64,000 nucleotides of DNA from Cotesia glomerata (GCF_020080835.1 NC_058161.1:11101297-11165296); one strand, 5' to 3'. Positions 47,646-61,384 are shown, counted from the stretch's first letter. Notes: a model not told the origin generated them from the sequence alone. Numbers and translations: made by a program.

Positions 47646-49250
47646 GGGGCAGAAGAGATACTGCTACCGGGCGCGTCTCCCCGAGCGGATGGGAGAACGC
47701 TCGCTGTCCTTGGATGACACTTAATCTCTTAGTTGATGAGGTACAGCGGGTAGGAGCCAAGCAAAATAACCAAACAAAATACGCTCCCGTGGACAAAACT
47801 CCCCTTTAATGGGTTGGTCGCACTAACTGACCTAACAAGACGATCGTTCTCTGCTGTGACCCACTGGGAGTGACCGGAACCTGTATCGTAGTTTCCGACG
47901 ATGCAGGCCACGGCTGATGTGAGCTTGCTCTACCGAGGTGTAAGTTGCAGTAGTGGATCAGGAGCCAGCCACTTCGGGCCTTGATCAGGAAGTACGCAGT
48001 GAGTGTTAGAGATCGGAATCTTCACCGCTCCGAGCGAGTCTAGTCCGTCCGTGTATTCCGGGACTGGCTAAGTGTCGGCTAGGCCTCAGGGAACTGGGGT
48101 AGGAGTACTATCTCCGAGAGTACACCCGTTCTTAGTTATGGCAACCCGCTCCACTCCGTACGATGCGCTGGTAAATTAAAAAGTATGAGTAATTCAAAGG
48201 AAACAAACAAAAGAAATTAAAAGACTGGGAAAATTATTCTAAGTTCCGAACAAGATTTAGTATGGGAAAGCGATGAATGGATATAAAATGAAAGAAATGA
48301 CGATTATTATTTTGTAAGAAATAATTTAGGTAAGCGAAGATTTTATAAGTCCCGAGGGCAATTTAGTATGGAAAATCAACGAATGGATATATAATGAAAG
48401 AAATTGCGATTAAAACAATAAAGAATTGTGAATTTGACGAAACGAATGGATAGAAAATGAAGGAAATTACGATTAAAATAATAAATAATTATTTTTAAAT
48501 GCTCGTTCGATGACGCCGGACAGATGGCGATAAATTTCCAATTTCGTTCGCTTTAAGTAAAAATTTTAAATATGATAAAGTCCAAAATTTTGGCACGGAA
48601 AGGCAATTCTTTCTCGGGAGAATTACTCGGACGAATACTCTTCACCAAGTAATTCTAGAGGATGATACTCTACCTGGAGTCTGACCAAGGCCCAGGTAAG
48701 TATCGTGAACCGACCGGATGAAAGTGCTACTCCCCGTGCCGAAGCCTTCAGCTGAGGTACGGTAGGTGATCATAAGCCGTGTAGGTGGGAGCGAGGATAC
48801 TCTCCACTTTCTCTCAGGGTAGAGTTTAGGACCCCACAGGGATGACGGCTAGTTAGTATTTTGTAGACCGCGTTTTTTTTAGTTTGAACCGTGAATACCG
48901 TCGTGTATGTTTGGATAGAAAATTTCTATTGTATTAGTGTATATTGCTTATATTGTTTCTTGATTTTGAACCGCGTTAATGATTTTGAACCGCGAATATG
49001 TGTGAAAAGAGTGTTCTAATGTATTGATTATATTGTTTAATTTGCTTATATTGTTTATATGGTTTATTAACATGATCAGGCCAATAAAGAGGTTTCCTTT
49101 TTTCTTTGATTTATTTAAAATGAAGTGTTTTGTTTATATTTTGTTATTGATAATGTGATCCCCGTTTATGACCCTGGACTCCGGCGAGCAAATTTCGAAC
49201 CGAGGACTAATTAGATATATATATATTATGAAAACGTGGACGTTACAGTT
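47644..49250. other. Unrecognised GC-richer block adjoining the (AC)n tract
   Basis: Sequence composition changes sharply after the AC tract. 47644-48175 and 48600-48870 are GC-rich without a long frame. 48240-48490 has three imperfect repeats of 'gaatggatataaaatgaaagaaat'. 48880-49100 repeats 'ttgaaccgcg' and 'attgcttatattgttt'. The block ends near GGACGTTACA. TGTAACGTCC on the opposite strand would suit an LTR start, but no partner LTR, primer site or pol frame was found. It may be a solo LTR, or the 5' end of another element that targets AC repeats. Confidence 0.35.
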
Positions 49251-50027
49251 GGCAAAAAAATGTTAAATACGTCCTATACTATCATAAAAAATATAGTTAG
49301 AATATCAAATATAAAAATGAAAAATTTTTTCAAAATATTTGCAATGTGAATTATCAGGTCAGATAAAACACTTTTTTCATATGGAATATATAATGATAGA
49401 TTAATATTCATTGAAACAATATGCTGGATTAGTTAGAAACAAATTTATTTCTATTTTTAATAATTGTTTTCACTATGCATTATTACAAAACTTCAAATCA
49501 AATTATTCATTACTGTATTTAATAAAAAATAAATTAGTATTAAACGACTAATTTTTTAACGTTTCGTAATAGTTATAGCATTGTTAAAAATTTATCAATA
49601 GATTTATGCGTTGATTATTATAAATTACTATTATTATAAATTAGTCTTTTTTTTCAAGATCTTTCAATAGCTTACAATAATCTTTTCAAGATATAAAAAA
49701 ATTTAATACATAAAATGTTATAACTCAAGAAACCCAAGTAAAATTATAGTATATCTTATTTAAGTAAGCGCTAATCCGTATTTTTTGTAGTGATTTGTAC
49801 TTTTCAGAATTATTATTACTATACAGTTATTATTATTCTTATCATAACATTTCAACTGACTTTGGATTACTAAGCTTTCATTATACTTTATAGTGATGTT
49901 TTTATATTATTTTAATAATAATATTTTACTCATAGTTATGACACTATTTTTTATAATGTCTTAAAGGCACAAACACTTGATTCTATTTATATTGATGAAG
50001 CAGCACTCGAAATTAATCAATGTGTTT
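49251..50027. other. Non-coding AT-rich stretch downstream of the SUN gene
   Basis: Contains the 3' untranslated region of the - strand SUN gene at its right end. No certain polyadenylation signal assigned and no other feature. Confidence 0.5.
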
Positions 50028-53000
50028 TTAAATTAATCTTCCATGAACTCTAAATCGGTAAAGACAAGTATAATCAAGTTGCCCATGATTACTATGTATT
50101 TTTAATTCGATGAACTCATAAGGTTCTACAACATTAAGATTCTGCACCGGAAAATATTGAAGACTTTCATCATTATCTAAAAATTCATATTCACCGAAAA
50201 GTACAGGATCAGAATCATTTTCTTCCTTCAAACCCCAAATATTAAATTTCTTTGGTGCACTTTTTATTTCATTGTTAGGTAAAATAGATTTTGGTGCATG
50301 CTCAACAGTAAACCCAGTTATTTGGATTGGGCTACGTAGTTTAATCACAAGATATCCAGGAAAATCTTGAAACGCCCAACAAACCCCTGGCTGTAATGAA
50401 TGTCCTTGAATTACAGTTCGAGGATCACTACTCTCATAATATAATATAAAGCCAAGAACTTTGAATGCCCGAGTATTGACACTGTAACTTTGTGTACAAC
50501 GAATACTAATAATTTGACCGCCAGCGGATTCTAACGCATAATCAACTTTTCCTGTTTTATCCGCGTTATAAGTCTTCAAAATTTCTTTAACTATGTTTTT
50601 TATATGCTCTTCGGATAATGACGAAGTATTAGGTAAATGTTCACATTTTAGTGTCTTTAAATCTTCGCCACCCGATTTCTTATTATAATTATCGCTTGAA
50701 ATTAATAAATTTGTGAAAATTTCGTTTATTTCTTTTGGTGATATACTTTTATCACAACAAGTCTTTAAATTTGCATAAAGGCTTTGAATATTATTCAACT
50801 CGGTTTTAATATTTTGTATTTCATCATAAGTGTTTCTCTTCTCAATATTTTGATACTCTAAAATATGTTGTGCGTTTATTACTCTGTCCTCCAAATCAGA
50901 TATTTTTTTCTGAAATAGAAAGAAATAATATTGTTTACATTAATGATAAAAGAAGATATTAATAAAAATAATAATAAAAATTTTAATATTAATAATAAAG
51001 AATTGTGATTTACTTCATAAAGCTTCCAAACTTTTGCTTCATCGACTTTCAGCTTTGCATGAGATTGATTGAGATTTAAAATATTTTTCTATAAAAAAAA
51101 AATAATACAATAAAATTTTTTAGTCATTGATAATGTAACAAATTAAATATTAAAACTTACTTCCGAATTCTTTTCGATGGCTTCCAATTTCTCTACTCGA
51201 TCGATCAAACTTATTATTTGTTGACTTATTTTCTCTTGAATAGCATCATTTATGATAAAGAAATTTTTTTCTAATGGTTCTATTGGATTTATAGGTGTAA
51301 GACTTTTTTTTGTAGTAGAAAATTGTGAAAAATCAGTTCTAGAAAACGAAGGAAAGCCTAAATTTTCTCCATAGGGATAAAACCAATAACCTGAAATGAA
51401 TTAAATTTTGAGCCAAATGAATTATTTATTAAATTGAGACAAAAAATATAATTATGATTAAAAAAAAATTTTAACATTCTTATAAAATTTTATTGTCAAA
51501 TCGATTCAACAAATATTTTTCGACGGATAATCTTTAAGTAATTATTACCACAGTTGCAGGTAATGTAAAGAAAAAAATTTCTTCGGAATTTAAAATATTT
51601 ATATTTATATTTTGTAAAAAATTATATTTATACTTGTCGGGATTAAAAATAACAGGTTTTTATAACGTCGATAACATTCAGTCTAGAAATAATAACTGAA
51701 AAAAAAAGTTCCAATGGAATGAAACTATACCGTTTCTCTAAAAATATAATCGTCATTTTAAATGATTTATAAAGAAAATCAAATTTTAAATAAATTAATA
51801 CATCAAGTACGCATTCATTACATACGTTAAACATAAATATGCAAGACGCAACGTGTCTGTTTTTCACGATTTTCTTTTTAGTTTATCTCTTATATATTTT
51901 TATTATCAGTTTAAGCACTTAATTTTATATTCAACAATTATTAAATTCAACCTAAACTATTAACTACCATAAATCATTCGCTAAATAAATATATATCCCT
52001 TATCTTATTGAACGTTCTTTTTTTCATCAAACATTTCGTGGCAGTTTTTTACTTCACGTTCTCAAAAAATCAAAAATATATTATTAAACATTTTAATCAC
52101 CTTGTTTTTTAATCAACACGCTTGTATATTACTATAGTCACTTATTTTTTTAAACAAATTGTAATTTATGCTATAAAAGTAAATTTTGACTTTTTTTTTT
52201 AAGCACAAATATATTAATATCACAACTTTCACTTTTACTTTCTACTGTATATGTATATCGATACTGTTTTATGAGAATCAGAAGTGACAAATTGTCACGA
52301 AACGTCATTCAACAAAAAAAAATGTGTGGCTTAAAACATATTCGATAAATCGTTATATCTCTGAGAATTCCACGAAAATCTCTGTGTGTAAAATTTATGA
52401 TAACAATTAAACATTCATGATTACCTACCAAGTAAAAAAAGTAACAATGGAAGAATAAATATGATCCATTTGGAAGAGTACTTGCGGAGACTCTTTGAAA
52501 AAGTTGAAACACATCTTAATATCCAAGAATCAAAAAAGAGTGTTTTCATCAACAACAAATATGAATACTGAAAAACTCGATACATTTTTTTCCATATTTT
52601 AGTCAATGTAGATTCTGTAAATGATAGATTAAGGATTGATAATATAATATTCATTTTTATTAATTATATTATTTTTAAACTCACCTTGATACTGCCAATA
52701 ATTATGACTAGTTGTAGAGTTTTTTTTCAACATCTTAATACCTACGAACTGAAATAAATTGATAAATAGTAACGTTAAGACATTCTTAATCTTTTCAAAC
52801 CACAATATGGTCCACTTTTTATTATTGTTGGTATTCAACTGAAGAGCTTCACTTAATTCCGTGTTGAAATTAATGTGTGAAGAACTATTAAATCTGTAGA
52901 AAAAAATTCAACACTTGTAAAATTTCATTAAGGAAGACAAAAAAAGTACATAACTTCATAAATGATAAAGTTTTACCTATTTTCAGACTCTGCATAAGAA

Positions 53001-54257
53001 CTTGTGTCAAGATTTCTGGATTTATCTATTTGTGTTTGATTGTATGTATGTAAATCCGATTGTCTTGTTGTATCATATGCAAACGAATAAAAATGTTGTT
53101 CTTCATTCTATTTTGGCAAAAAGTTTATAAATTAATAATATATAAATTTTAAAAATAAAATATAACTACAAACAAATGTGTAAAAATATATTACCAAACG
53201 ATTTTGATTGACAGCATCAGTGATATCTTTATCTAGGTAATTGAAGGAACGTGTTTTATTTCTTTGAGACAAAGTTGAATTCTGTTGACTGTAAATTAGA
53301 CTACTGCAGTTACTACCGCACGCTAAATGGATAGACGTCCGAGACATGTTAGGCATGGCCAAGATTCCAGGTGCGATTTCATATCGACATCGTGATGTCG
53401 GAGAGTATGTATAATCTGTCTTTGGAAAAACACTTGAAGAAAAAAAATGAAACGAAAAAAATTTAATTCAGTCAACTTTTAGCCTTGTCATTTTGTAAAC
53501 ATGACATAATGAAAGTAATTATGGCTTTGTTTACAAGTACTATTTATAAATTGAGTATTTATGATATGCAATAATATAAGTGTTAAAGTAACTTACTCCC
53601 ACCAATCACCAACTTGTTTGTATATTTCGTATGCTGACCTAGGACTTCTAGATGAATCATGGAATTTTCCTTCATCGGAAGAATAGTCACTGGTAATTAT
53701 TTTATTCGGAGATAAACTTTTACTTGATATTTTTATAGATTTACTCTCCTTTAACTCTCCTTGTCCATGCACATTGTCTTGTCTTCTTACGCGTCGTCGT
53801 TCTGACCGCTTATCAATTTTTTTAACTGTTGAAAGTGCAGATTTTTCATTTTGTCTTTCATATTCTACAGTTACTTGTGCTTTTTGAATATCTTCAATGT
53901 TCTGTTGTATTTCTTCTTTTATTGTATCGTTTTTTAAAGTACTTCTTGGTCTATATATCAACGTCAAAATGAGAATAATTTAATCATGATAACAATAATG
54001 ATTTTTTACTACTGTAATAAATATTGTAGAATACACAAATATGTATGAAAAAATTTAACTTACAAGGATCTCGACTCTGAACGTCTGGAACTTGATACTT
54101 CCACAGGGGTCTGGGATCTTTCTTTACTTCCTCTATCTCTTAAGAATCTGTGATCATAGGTATTAAAATCTATCAAATTTTGATTGAAAACCATTGGAGT
54201 ATGAGACCTAGATCTACTTCTACTTCTCAAATCATAGTGATGTGTTTCTTCATCCAT
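50028..54257 (-). CDS. koi: SUN-domain nuclear envelope protein (klaroid / SUN1-2 type), 8 coding exons
   Basis: SUN proteins span the inner nuclear membrane and grip KASH proteins in the perinuclear space, linking lamina to cytoskeleton. Exons: 54257-54064, 53950-53597, 53432-53195, 53107-52977, 52893-52685, 51390-51161, 51088-51014 and 50909-50028. All joins are GT-AG and the total is 2313 nt, 770 aa with no internal stop. The N-terminus is nucleoplasmic and Arg/Ser-rich. A hydrophobic segment in exon 5 (about residues 343-358, NVLTLLFINLFQFVGI) is the likely membrane span. Coiled coil lies at about 424-522. The SUN domain (about 600-770) starts DYALESAGG and ends YTCLYRFRVHG. Cys654 and Cys759 correspond to the intramolecular disulphide of human SUN2, and Cys615 to the cysteine that bonds KASH. 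The start has a CACAATGG context, and an acceptor 8 bases upstream (54266/54265) implies a non-coding 5' exon. Assignment to klaroid over the testis SUN paralogue rests on length and layout. Confidence 0.93.
51391..52684 (-). other. Longest intron of the SUN gene
   Basis: Bounded by donor CAAG|GTGAGTTT and acceptor ATTTCAG|GTTATTGG. It is 1.29 kb and AT-rich, with short - strand frames that lack splice context. Confidence 0.85.
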
Positions 54258-54265
54258 TGTGTTAG

Positions 54266-56152
54266 CTGGAAATAAATAATATTTAACATTAATGAAATAT
54301 TTAACTCACATGTAATAAATAATATAAGCTAGAAAAATGTATTTTTATTAAGTAAATCATGAAAACTCAATTATTTGAAATTTTCAAGCTACTTTATTGA
54401 TCTCAGAATACTTTGAAATAATGCAAAGTTCTAGTAGTAGTAAATATTTGGCACAGTACAGGTTGTTTTTTTTTCCCTTTAGTAATTTATAAATTTTAAA
54501 TATACCACATGCTAAGAATATATTGTATTTATAAAGTAGACTTCTACGCTATTTTGTGATTGTAAGTACAGAGTTTCTATGAGTTTTACAGTTACCTAAA
54601 AAATACATGTATATAAATTCATACAATTACAACCAAGAATTTAAAATTTCATAGAATCAGACAAAAAAATGTTTCAACTGTAAAACTTTTTCCTAAATAT
54701 AACCAAAGCATAAATATTTGATGATGAAACTTGTAAAATAATAAAAATGATAATAATGTTAAATATTCAAGCGTACTAATACAAAATGCAAGTATTACAA
54801 AACTATTTAAAAAAAATAGAAAGTTTTTACCTAAAATATGTAAATACAGATACATAAACAGTACATCACCTTGACTACCGATCCTTCACTTTTTTTTTTT
54901 TTTTTCATATATCACGTGTTGAAATTAAAAAATATTTATCTATATGTTGATATATAAATTATTAGATATTTTAGTTGACTTTCAACATTGTAGCTATAAT
55001 TACACGCTTTTTTTTTAGCTAAATAATTGATGCGAATAAAATCATTCTATTTACGTCAGCACAGTCACAATATACGTGGTTATAATTAACATGTCATTAT
55101 ATTTACCAGCATGTTGAGGTCAATAAAAATAAAAATAAAAACAAGAGTTGATACTACGAAATTTTTGTTTTCACCGATGTTGCGTATTTAATTGCAAATA
55201 GATCAATCTAAACAGTTATAAAGATTGGTTTGTCTATCTAGAAACGCACTTATCCTCTGGTTATTTTCAGGTGTCAGCACTTTGAATTGAGATTGAGCGG
55301 TAGTTTTCAAAAACAGTGAAACAACTGTAAAGACTGACATATCTGATATTTTAAGGAGGTCCTTTCGCCATCAATGTTAAATAAAAAATATTAGATTACG
55401 CATAAAATTAATTTTGATCTAATAGTTAAAGTTCTTATTTATCTACTAGTAAAGTTTAATTTAATCTTTACCGTGAAAATTTTTGAAAAAAAAATTTTTA
55501 AAAATGTTAGTATTTTTTCCGAGTCTTACGAGAAAGTCAGACCTTAACAACTTTTTCGAATTATGGTATTAACTACCGATTAGATGGGATAAAAAAAAAC
55601 TCAAAATAAGGTTTTTGAAATATTCAGGTTTCATTTTTTGCAATAAAATATATAGGTTGCCGTGGAATATATGGAGAAATTAAAATTATAAAATCACAAA
55701 AAATTCTCAAGCAACCTACATTAAAATGAAGTCAAAACATTTGGCAACGTTGCGTAGCGCGCAAGCTTCAGACCATTCAATAAATTCAAACTAATTTATA
55801 TATTTACACTGACTGCAAAAATTTAAACGTGGTTAAGGTTATATTGTGCAAATGAAAATGTAAACAACCGAAGTACAGCGTTGCCAAATCACGGACAGGT
55901 TACTAGCAGCTGATTTGAAAGAGTCAAATTAATTTTTGTATTTAACTATTTTTTTTTTTATTTTCAAAATTTCAACGATCAAATTTCAACAATGCCTCAT
56001 ATACCATTTATTTTTTAATTTTAGGAATTTTTATAGGTTTTTTATTTTAATTTATCGTATATTGACTACTACAGTTATTTTGACTCAACTGGAGCGAAAG
56101 GACTTCCTTAATCTGAATATACTTATTGTACTTATAAAAGTATACTGGTATT
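54266..56152. other. Non-coding stretch containing the SUN gene 5' region
   Basis: The SUN gene's 5' non-coding exon and promoter must lie to the right of 54266, but no TATA or clear donor could be chosen. Around 55741-55888 the decamer TTTGGCAACG faces CGTTGCCAAA, perhaps hAT-type ends of a tiny element. No coding exon recognised. Confidence 0.45.
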
Positions 56153-59100
56153 CAGTGTAGCCAACATTCTGAATTCTCTCCCACTAAGACAACCAATCCA
56201 TTCCACTAAAAAACCACTAACTCGATCAGGTGGATTATATTAAAAATTTTATTTTAATTTTAGGCGCGAATATCTGCTTGAAAATGATTATCTTATTGTA
56301 TATATTAATTGTACGTGAACATCTATAATAGTGGATCTTGATCTTAATTTATAAAATATGGTAACATTTAAAATTAACATTAGGCATCGACAAACCGTTA
56401 ATAAAATCAAGTAAAAAATGCAAAAACTAAATTACTATCACTATTTATTAGAAAATGAACATTTTTTATTGATATTAGTTTTTACAATAAATAAATATCT
56501 TCATATTTATGATAAAATAAAAACATCGATTTAAAATCTTTTAATAATAATTGCTACAACACGTTAAAATATCTAAATTTTTCAATATATGTATGTATAT
56601 GTATGTATATATATGTCTCTCATTAAATAACAAATAAACATTCTGCTTAGAATATTAATAATAAAGCTATTCATCCTCGTTGGATGAAACATCACTAGAC
56701 TGTTCGAGATCTGTGGACTTTACATAAACTTCGTTGGTTCTAATTTTTTTTATCACATCAGCAGGAAATTCATAATTATTGCAGCATTTTGATTCCCTTG
56801 TTAATCCTCCACGAATTGTTAAAATTGATTTTCACATGTCTGGCTTCATACGATTACGTTGTTTTGTTTTTGTTAAATTCATAGTACTAAATAATCTTTC
56901 CACATCGGTATTCGAGTGAGGAAGCGTTAGTAAACAAATAGCAAAACTGGCTAATTCGTTAAAGCGAGAATTACCGAGTGAATCTTTAAATTCAAGAACT
57001 TCATACCAAAATTTATTAGTATTTTTTGTTTCTGACCACTTCAAAAGATGAATACGACGCCACTGGTCATCTGCTTTGGCTATATAATTATCATCTTTGC
57101 CAAAATGGCGTAACAAATCAACAATAGATTCTTTATTATGACTTAAAGCATGATCAACACTAATCCTGTTGATTTTTTGCATTATACTCAAATTTTCAGG
57201 TAATCGTTCTTTTATCTGATTGATCAGATCCACAACAAATTGAATACACCTTTCACGTATAATTATTTCCTGATTTTTGTCAAATCCTTTTGCGACCATA
57301 CCTGACATGAACGATTCAAATTTATAGCCTAGGTAACATGTTCTATCAACAAAGTCTTGAATTTTTTGAGTAAAAATATTCACTCTCTGCGTTGGTAAAG
57401 TTATTTTACTAACCAACATATCAATTAAACCATTTAACTCATCACACAATTTTGTATGGTTTGCATCTTTAGTTTCGAACATTTTGTTGACTCTATTGAC
57501 CGCTACTAAAATAGGACATAAAAATGCAATGTAAGCGTAATTCATATCATCTTCATAATTTTTATACAACAGCTCTGCTTTGTAACTTTTATCTCTAGTT
57601 CGAGCAATAGAAAAGTGTGTTTTCAATTCTAACCATTGAGAAAATATCCGAGAAACGGCAGATTCGATTGAGAGCCACCGCGTTTGACACGACCGCACCA
57701 TTTTCAACGGATTTTGGTCATCGTGGATTGCTGCATAGAGATCTTTATATTCAGTTTGACGTTGTGAAGAATTACTGAACCAGTTATAGGTTTCTTCAAT
57801 AATAAATTCCGAATTTCTCGGTAGAAAGTTTTTAGCAGCATTAGACACAGCTATTTATAATGAGTGACAAAGACATCTCACGAGAACAAGATGAGGTACT
57901 TCTCTTCTCAAAATAGCAGAAACACCATTGTTTACTCCAACCATCACGGAAGCATTATCAGTACCTATCCCTAATAAATTGTTAATGGGTAAATCATAAC
58001 GATTTAATGTTTTTTTATCGCTGAAACTATACCTGAAGCATCACAATCTCTTAGCTCAACAAGGTCTAAGTATGTAGATATAACTTTCTTATGAGCATTA
58101 CTATAATAAATTATAATTATTCCAAGGTATTTCGACACAGATACATCCGTAGACTCGTCAAGTAACAAACTGTAATGCTGATTATTTAAATCATTTTTTA
58201 AACAATCAAAAAAATGTGGTGCAATTATATTTTTTATGATATTTCCACATTTTGTGCGATGTAGTTTAATCTTGTCTTGATCTTTGTGAGTATGATTAAT
58301 AACTTCACTTAAATGATCAACTATAGTTTACATAGTATACATTGATACTTGAGTGTACAGCAATATATAAAGCAAAGCCAGCTTCTTCTTGTTGAATATT
58401 TGAAACGTTTGCTGGTTTAAATGGTAATTTTGGCTGATTAGCGCTTGTAATTTCCTAGAAAGAAGCAAAATAGAATAATATCAATTAGACTCAACAATAT
58501 TTTTCTCTGTTGAAACTTTGAATGCTATCTGAGTAATGAAACATACCTTAATTAATCGTACATGCTTAGAGGCAGAAGCATGATCTTTTAAAGTACTGTA
58601 GTAGTTTTTTAAAGTTGTCCCACACATCAAACATTTCGATAATTTTTCGCCAGCTTCGTTAACAACTGATGTCAACCAATCTTTAAGTAATGGGTCCATT
58701 AGCCAATCATTTCGAAACTTTTGAACATATAGAGATTTTGGTTTCTTTTTGCTGTTCATTTTTCTATTTAATAACCTCAAACCGTTGTATTTTTTTTCTC
58801 TTCTGATTTAAACAATTAAGAGATATAATCGAACTGCATGGAAATATCTTGACAATCAATTTAATAGTAAAATTATTTATTTAACATTCAGTATTTTTAA
58901 CAGTTCTATTTCTTCTATACGTGTTTATGATGTCCAGCAGATGTACTGTGATGTATTTGCAGAGAAAAATTTTTCCCTCCTATATCACAATTTATACTAG
59001 ATGTCGCTGTAAATGCTAATATACCATAACTGTACGTCTCTGTATGTATCTTCTAATCCTCTAAATTAAAATACATGAAAGTCTTGAAGTTAGTCAAAGG

Positions 59101-59397
59101 TCGAAACTCGCAAAAAACGGGCCACGATTCATTTATTGATTAAAATTTAGGCGCGCGCGTAACGTACTATTCAAATTTCTAGTGTTATACATATTTAATT
59201 TTAACATTCATGAGAAAAGAGTAAAGTGTTTAACTTTTTATGCTGACATGTGATGGTTAAGAAATTAAAATTTGTGTATACTGATGACCATTCATGCTAC
59301 TAACAAAATCTACTAACTACTAAAAATAAATTTTTTCTACTGTTCAAAAATAAAAACTACTAAATTTAGTGGTAAAACTACTGAGTTGGCAACGCTG
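56153..59397. mobile_element. hAT transposon relic (3.2 kb)
   Basis: The left tip CAGTGTAGCCAAC and right tip GTTGGCAACGCTG form an imperfect 13-bp TIR of hAT type (CAGNGTTGCC). Both ends carry CCACTAA / TTAGTGG subterminal phrases. The element encloses the broken transposase at 56832-58780. The expected 8-bp duplication is not visible (CTGGTATT left, ATTGCAGT right), so one boundary may have been altered or mis-set. Confidence 0.6.
56832..58780 (-). pseudogene. hAT-family transposase pseudogene with BED-like zinc finger
   Basis: Read on the - strand. The first exon (58780-58547) encodes a CLMC...HASASKH BED-type finger and ends AAG|GTATGT; the second begins after TTTCCTAG at 58454. Next comes the RNase H-like core with LLLDESTDVSVSKYLG and GIGTDNASVMVG, then TRWLSIESAV. 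The C-terminus has the hAT dimerisation signature LTLPHSNTDVERLFSTMN and ends TGA at 56834-56832. Lesions: a frameshift near 58330, one missing base in an A run near 58012, and an in-frame TAA at 57857-57855 where relatives have Gln (CHSLQLAV type). The lesions are few, so inactivation is fairly recent. A working protein would cut and paste the element by binding its ends. Confidence 0.85.
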
Positions 59398-59620
59398 ATT
59401 GCAGTGGTGTCAAAGGCTGCTAAATTATTAAAACACACAAATAATTCTTCATTTTCTTTACGTTTTAATTAAAAAAAAAACTTCAATTTTAAAAGAAAAC
59501 AATAACTTATAATTACGGAATAAACCTTGAGCTTAAAATTTTTTTACTTTACATAGAACCTGCTATGTTAATGGAGCGAAAAAAATACATAGCCGTCCCA
59601 AATAAATCACTCCTCATATA

Positions 59621-59803
59621 CACAGTAAAGAATTTTTACAGGTCATTGCGTCAAAAACCGTAGTGTTAAGAATTTTTATGTTAAGTATTTAACACATTTT
59701 TGTGCTTAATTTAACAGAATAAATGTTAAATTTACACATAAAGTGTTAGCAATATTTAACCACAAAACTTTGACGCAATGACGCGACTTTTTACGCACAG
59801 TGA
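59621..59803. repeat. CACAGTAAA-type MITE, left copy
   Basis: Starts CACAGTAAAGAATTTTTACA..GTCATTGCGTCAAA and ends with the inverted TTTGACGCAATGACGC..TTTTTACGCACAGTG. The interior has GTTAAATTTACACATAAAGTG-like phrases. The matching copy is 62343-62528, and a left-end fragment lies at 62989-63020. Confidence 0.6.
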
Positions 59804-59941
59804 CGCTAATTAATCAGTACATTAATTAATAAATTAAGTATAGTACTCCGTTAACTATAAGGATAAGTCCATGTATAAAATTCAAATTACTTAAAGTAGT
59901 TGGAGAAAAGTACAGTAGGGTTAAGATAAGTCATTGGGTCA

Positions 59942-60018
59942 ACCTGGTAAAAGCATCAGTCTGAAGGAAGCGCAACGTACATGGTTCGAATCCCCCGTCG
60001 GCAACAATCTTTTTTTTT
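59942..60018 (+). other. tRNA-like Pol III block (left arm of the large inverted repeat)
   Basis: GGTTCGAATCC at 59983-59993 is a perfect B box. ACCTGGTAAAAGCATCAGT about 40 bp upstream is A-box-like, and a T10 run follows at about 60009. Inverted relatives lie at about 60206-60290 (B box reads GGATTCGAACC on the + strand) and 62143-62200 (B box damaged). Without a pairing acceptor stem it is not called a tRNA gene. Confidence 0.55.
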
Positions 60019-60205
60019 CTTTTATGGACCTGGATCGAGGTCAGACATGATCATATCTGATCAGCACATGAACAGGCATGAGTCTTCAGGATCTGATCAG
60101 GTATGAAAAATGACCGGGTCTGGATCAGACCCGGCCAGGTGCATGTTCAGGTCTGATCAGATCTGCCCTCATGTCTGACCTCGATCAAATCCCTCATAAA
60201 AAATC
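60019..60205. repeat. CTGATCAG-type arm between inverted tRNA-like blocks
   Basis: Reiterated self-complementary phrases (TCTGATCAGG, AGGCATGAG, GATCAGACCCGG) with an overall palindromic layout: ACCTGGATCGAGGTCAGACA near the left is mirrored by TGTCTGACCTCGATC near the right. Confidence 0.65.
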
Positions 60206-60299
60206 GGTGCCGACGGGGATTCGAACCGTACACCTCAAAGTTTCCTTCTGCACTGACACTTTACCCCTATCTTGAATCAAATGATTCATCTTTAATCTC

Positions 60300-61384
60300 T
60301 GAGAGTATCTTCTGAGCTTACTTCCAGTAATTCAAATTTTACATGCATGATTTATCCTTATAAGTTAATTTGAGTTCTTTATACCTCACTTATTAATTTT
60401 GGCTTACCAATTAATTATATATTAGAGTGATCATTCCTGAACTGCTATGTAGATGCCGCCCCACAACATGTTGTTTTGTTCTACACTGAGTATAGAATTT
60501 TGTCCAATAGTAATAAAACAGTTTATTTGGACTTGAAAAAAATTTCCAGTTACATTAATGAAATTATATTTCATATAAATAAAATTATATTAGTATTTAA
60601 TAAGAATTTCATAATTCCATTTAACAAAATTTCTTTAAATACTAATATGTGTTTATTAAAATGAACCACGAACGACGCTTTCGTTTGTTGTCATTAATAT
60701 GAATATTAAGTCACAAAAAGAAATAATCTCAAAAAAAAAATTAATATTCATCAATTAATTATAAATATTCAAATATATTTTCACAGTAAAGTCTTTTAAT
60801 AAATAGTATTAAGATTTTTAACAAGACATCCTAACCTAACCTATTTGTTTACTTCATGACGAATCACATGTAGAGATTTTAAATAATAAAAATAAATAAA
60901 TATTCGATTGAATTTATGAAATCATAGTCTTTATTTTTAACAAATGCGTCTCTACATTGTCTGGTTTTCTGCTTCTGTTTTCATTTTATTAAATAATGTC
61001 TAACTCTTATCGATTCATTTGTGAAATTTTTAAATTTAAGTGCATAAAAATTAACATCCACTCGGATAACAACAGTTGTAGACTTTGTATTTCAAAATAT
61101 AGTTCCGACAAAATTCAATTTTACTTAATTATTTATTCAATTAATTACTGATCAATACTTGTTAGTTAGTTGATTAATGAATTTTCTTTTATATTACATG
61201 TAGATAAATATTCATTACATACTAAGAAACATTTATTAGTAATTTAATAAAATTCTTTTATTAGTATTTAAGGAAATTTAATTAATATTTAATAAATTTT
61301 TTTATTTGGGGATTAGCCAAATAAACGTTTTATTAAATAGTAAAATAAAATTTCATTACTATTAAATAAAATTGTCTCCTCAGT
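60300..61384. other. Non-coding AT-rich centre of the large inverted repeat
   Basis: No coding exon. Many TTTAATAAAATTTC / AAATTTCTTTAAATACTAAT-like phrases that are loosely self-complementary. The short + frame at 60476 is low-complexity. Confidence 0.45.

Noticed and set aside
47608..47911. Two overlapping - strand frames of about 60 codons
   Set aside because: They straddle the (AC)n tract and the adjoining unidentified block, with no motif.
59942..60008. tRNA gene
   Set aside because: Same reason: only the T-arm/B box region is tRNA-like, and copies are inverted within a repeat.
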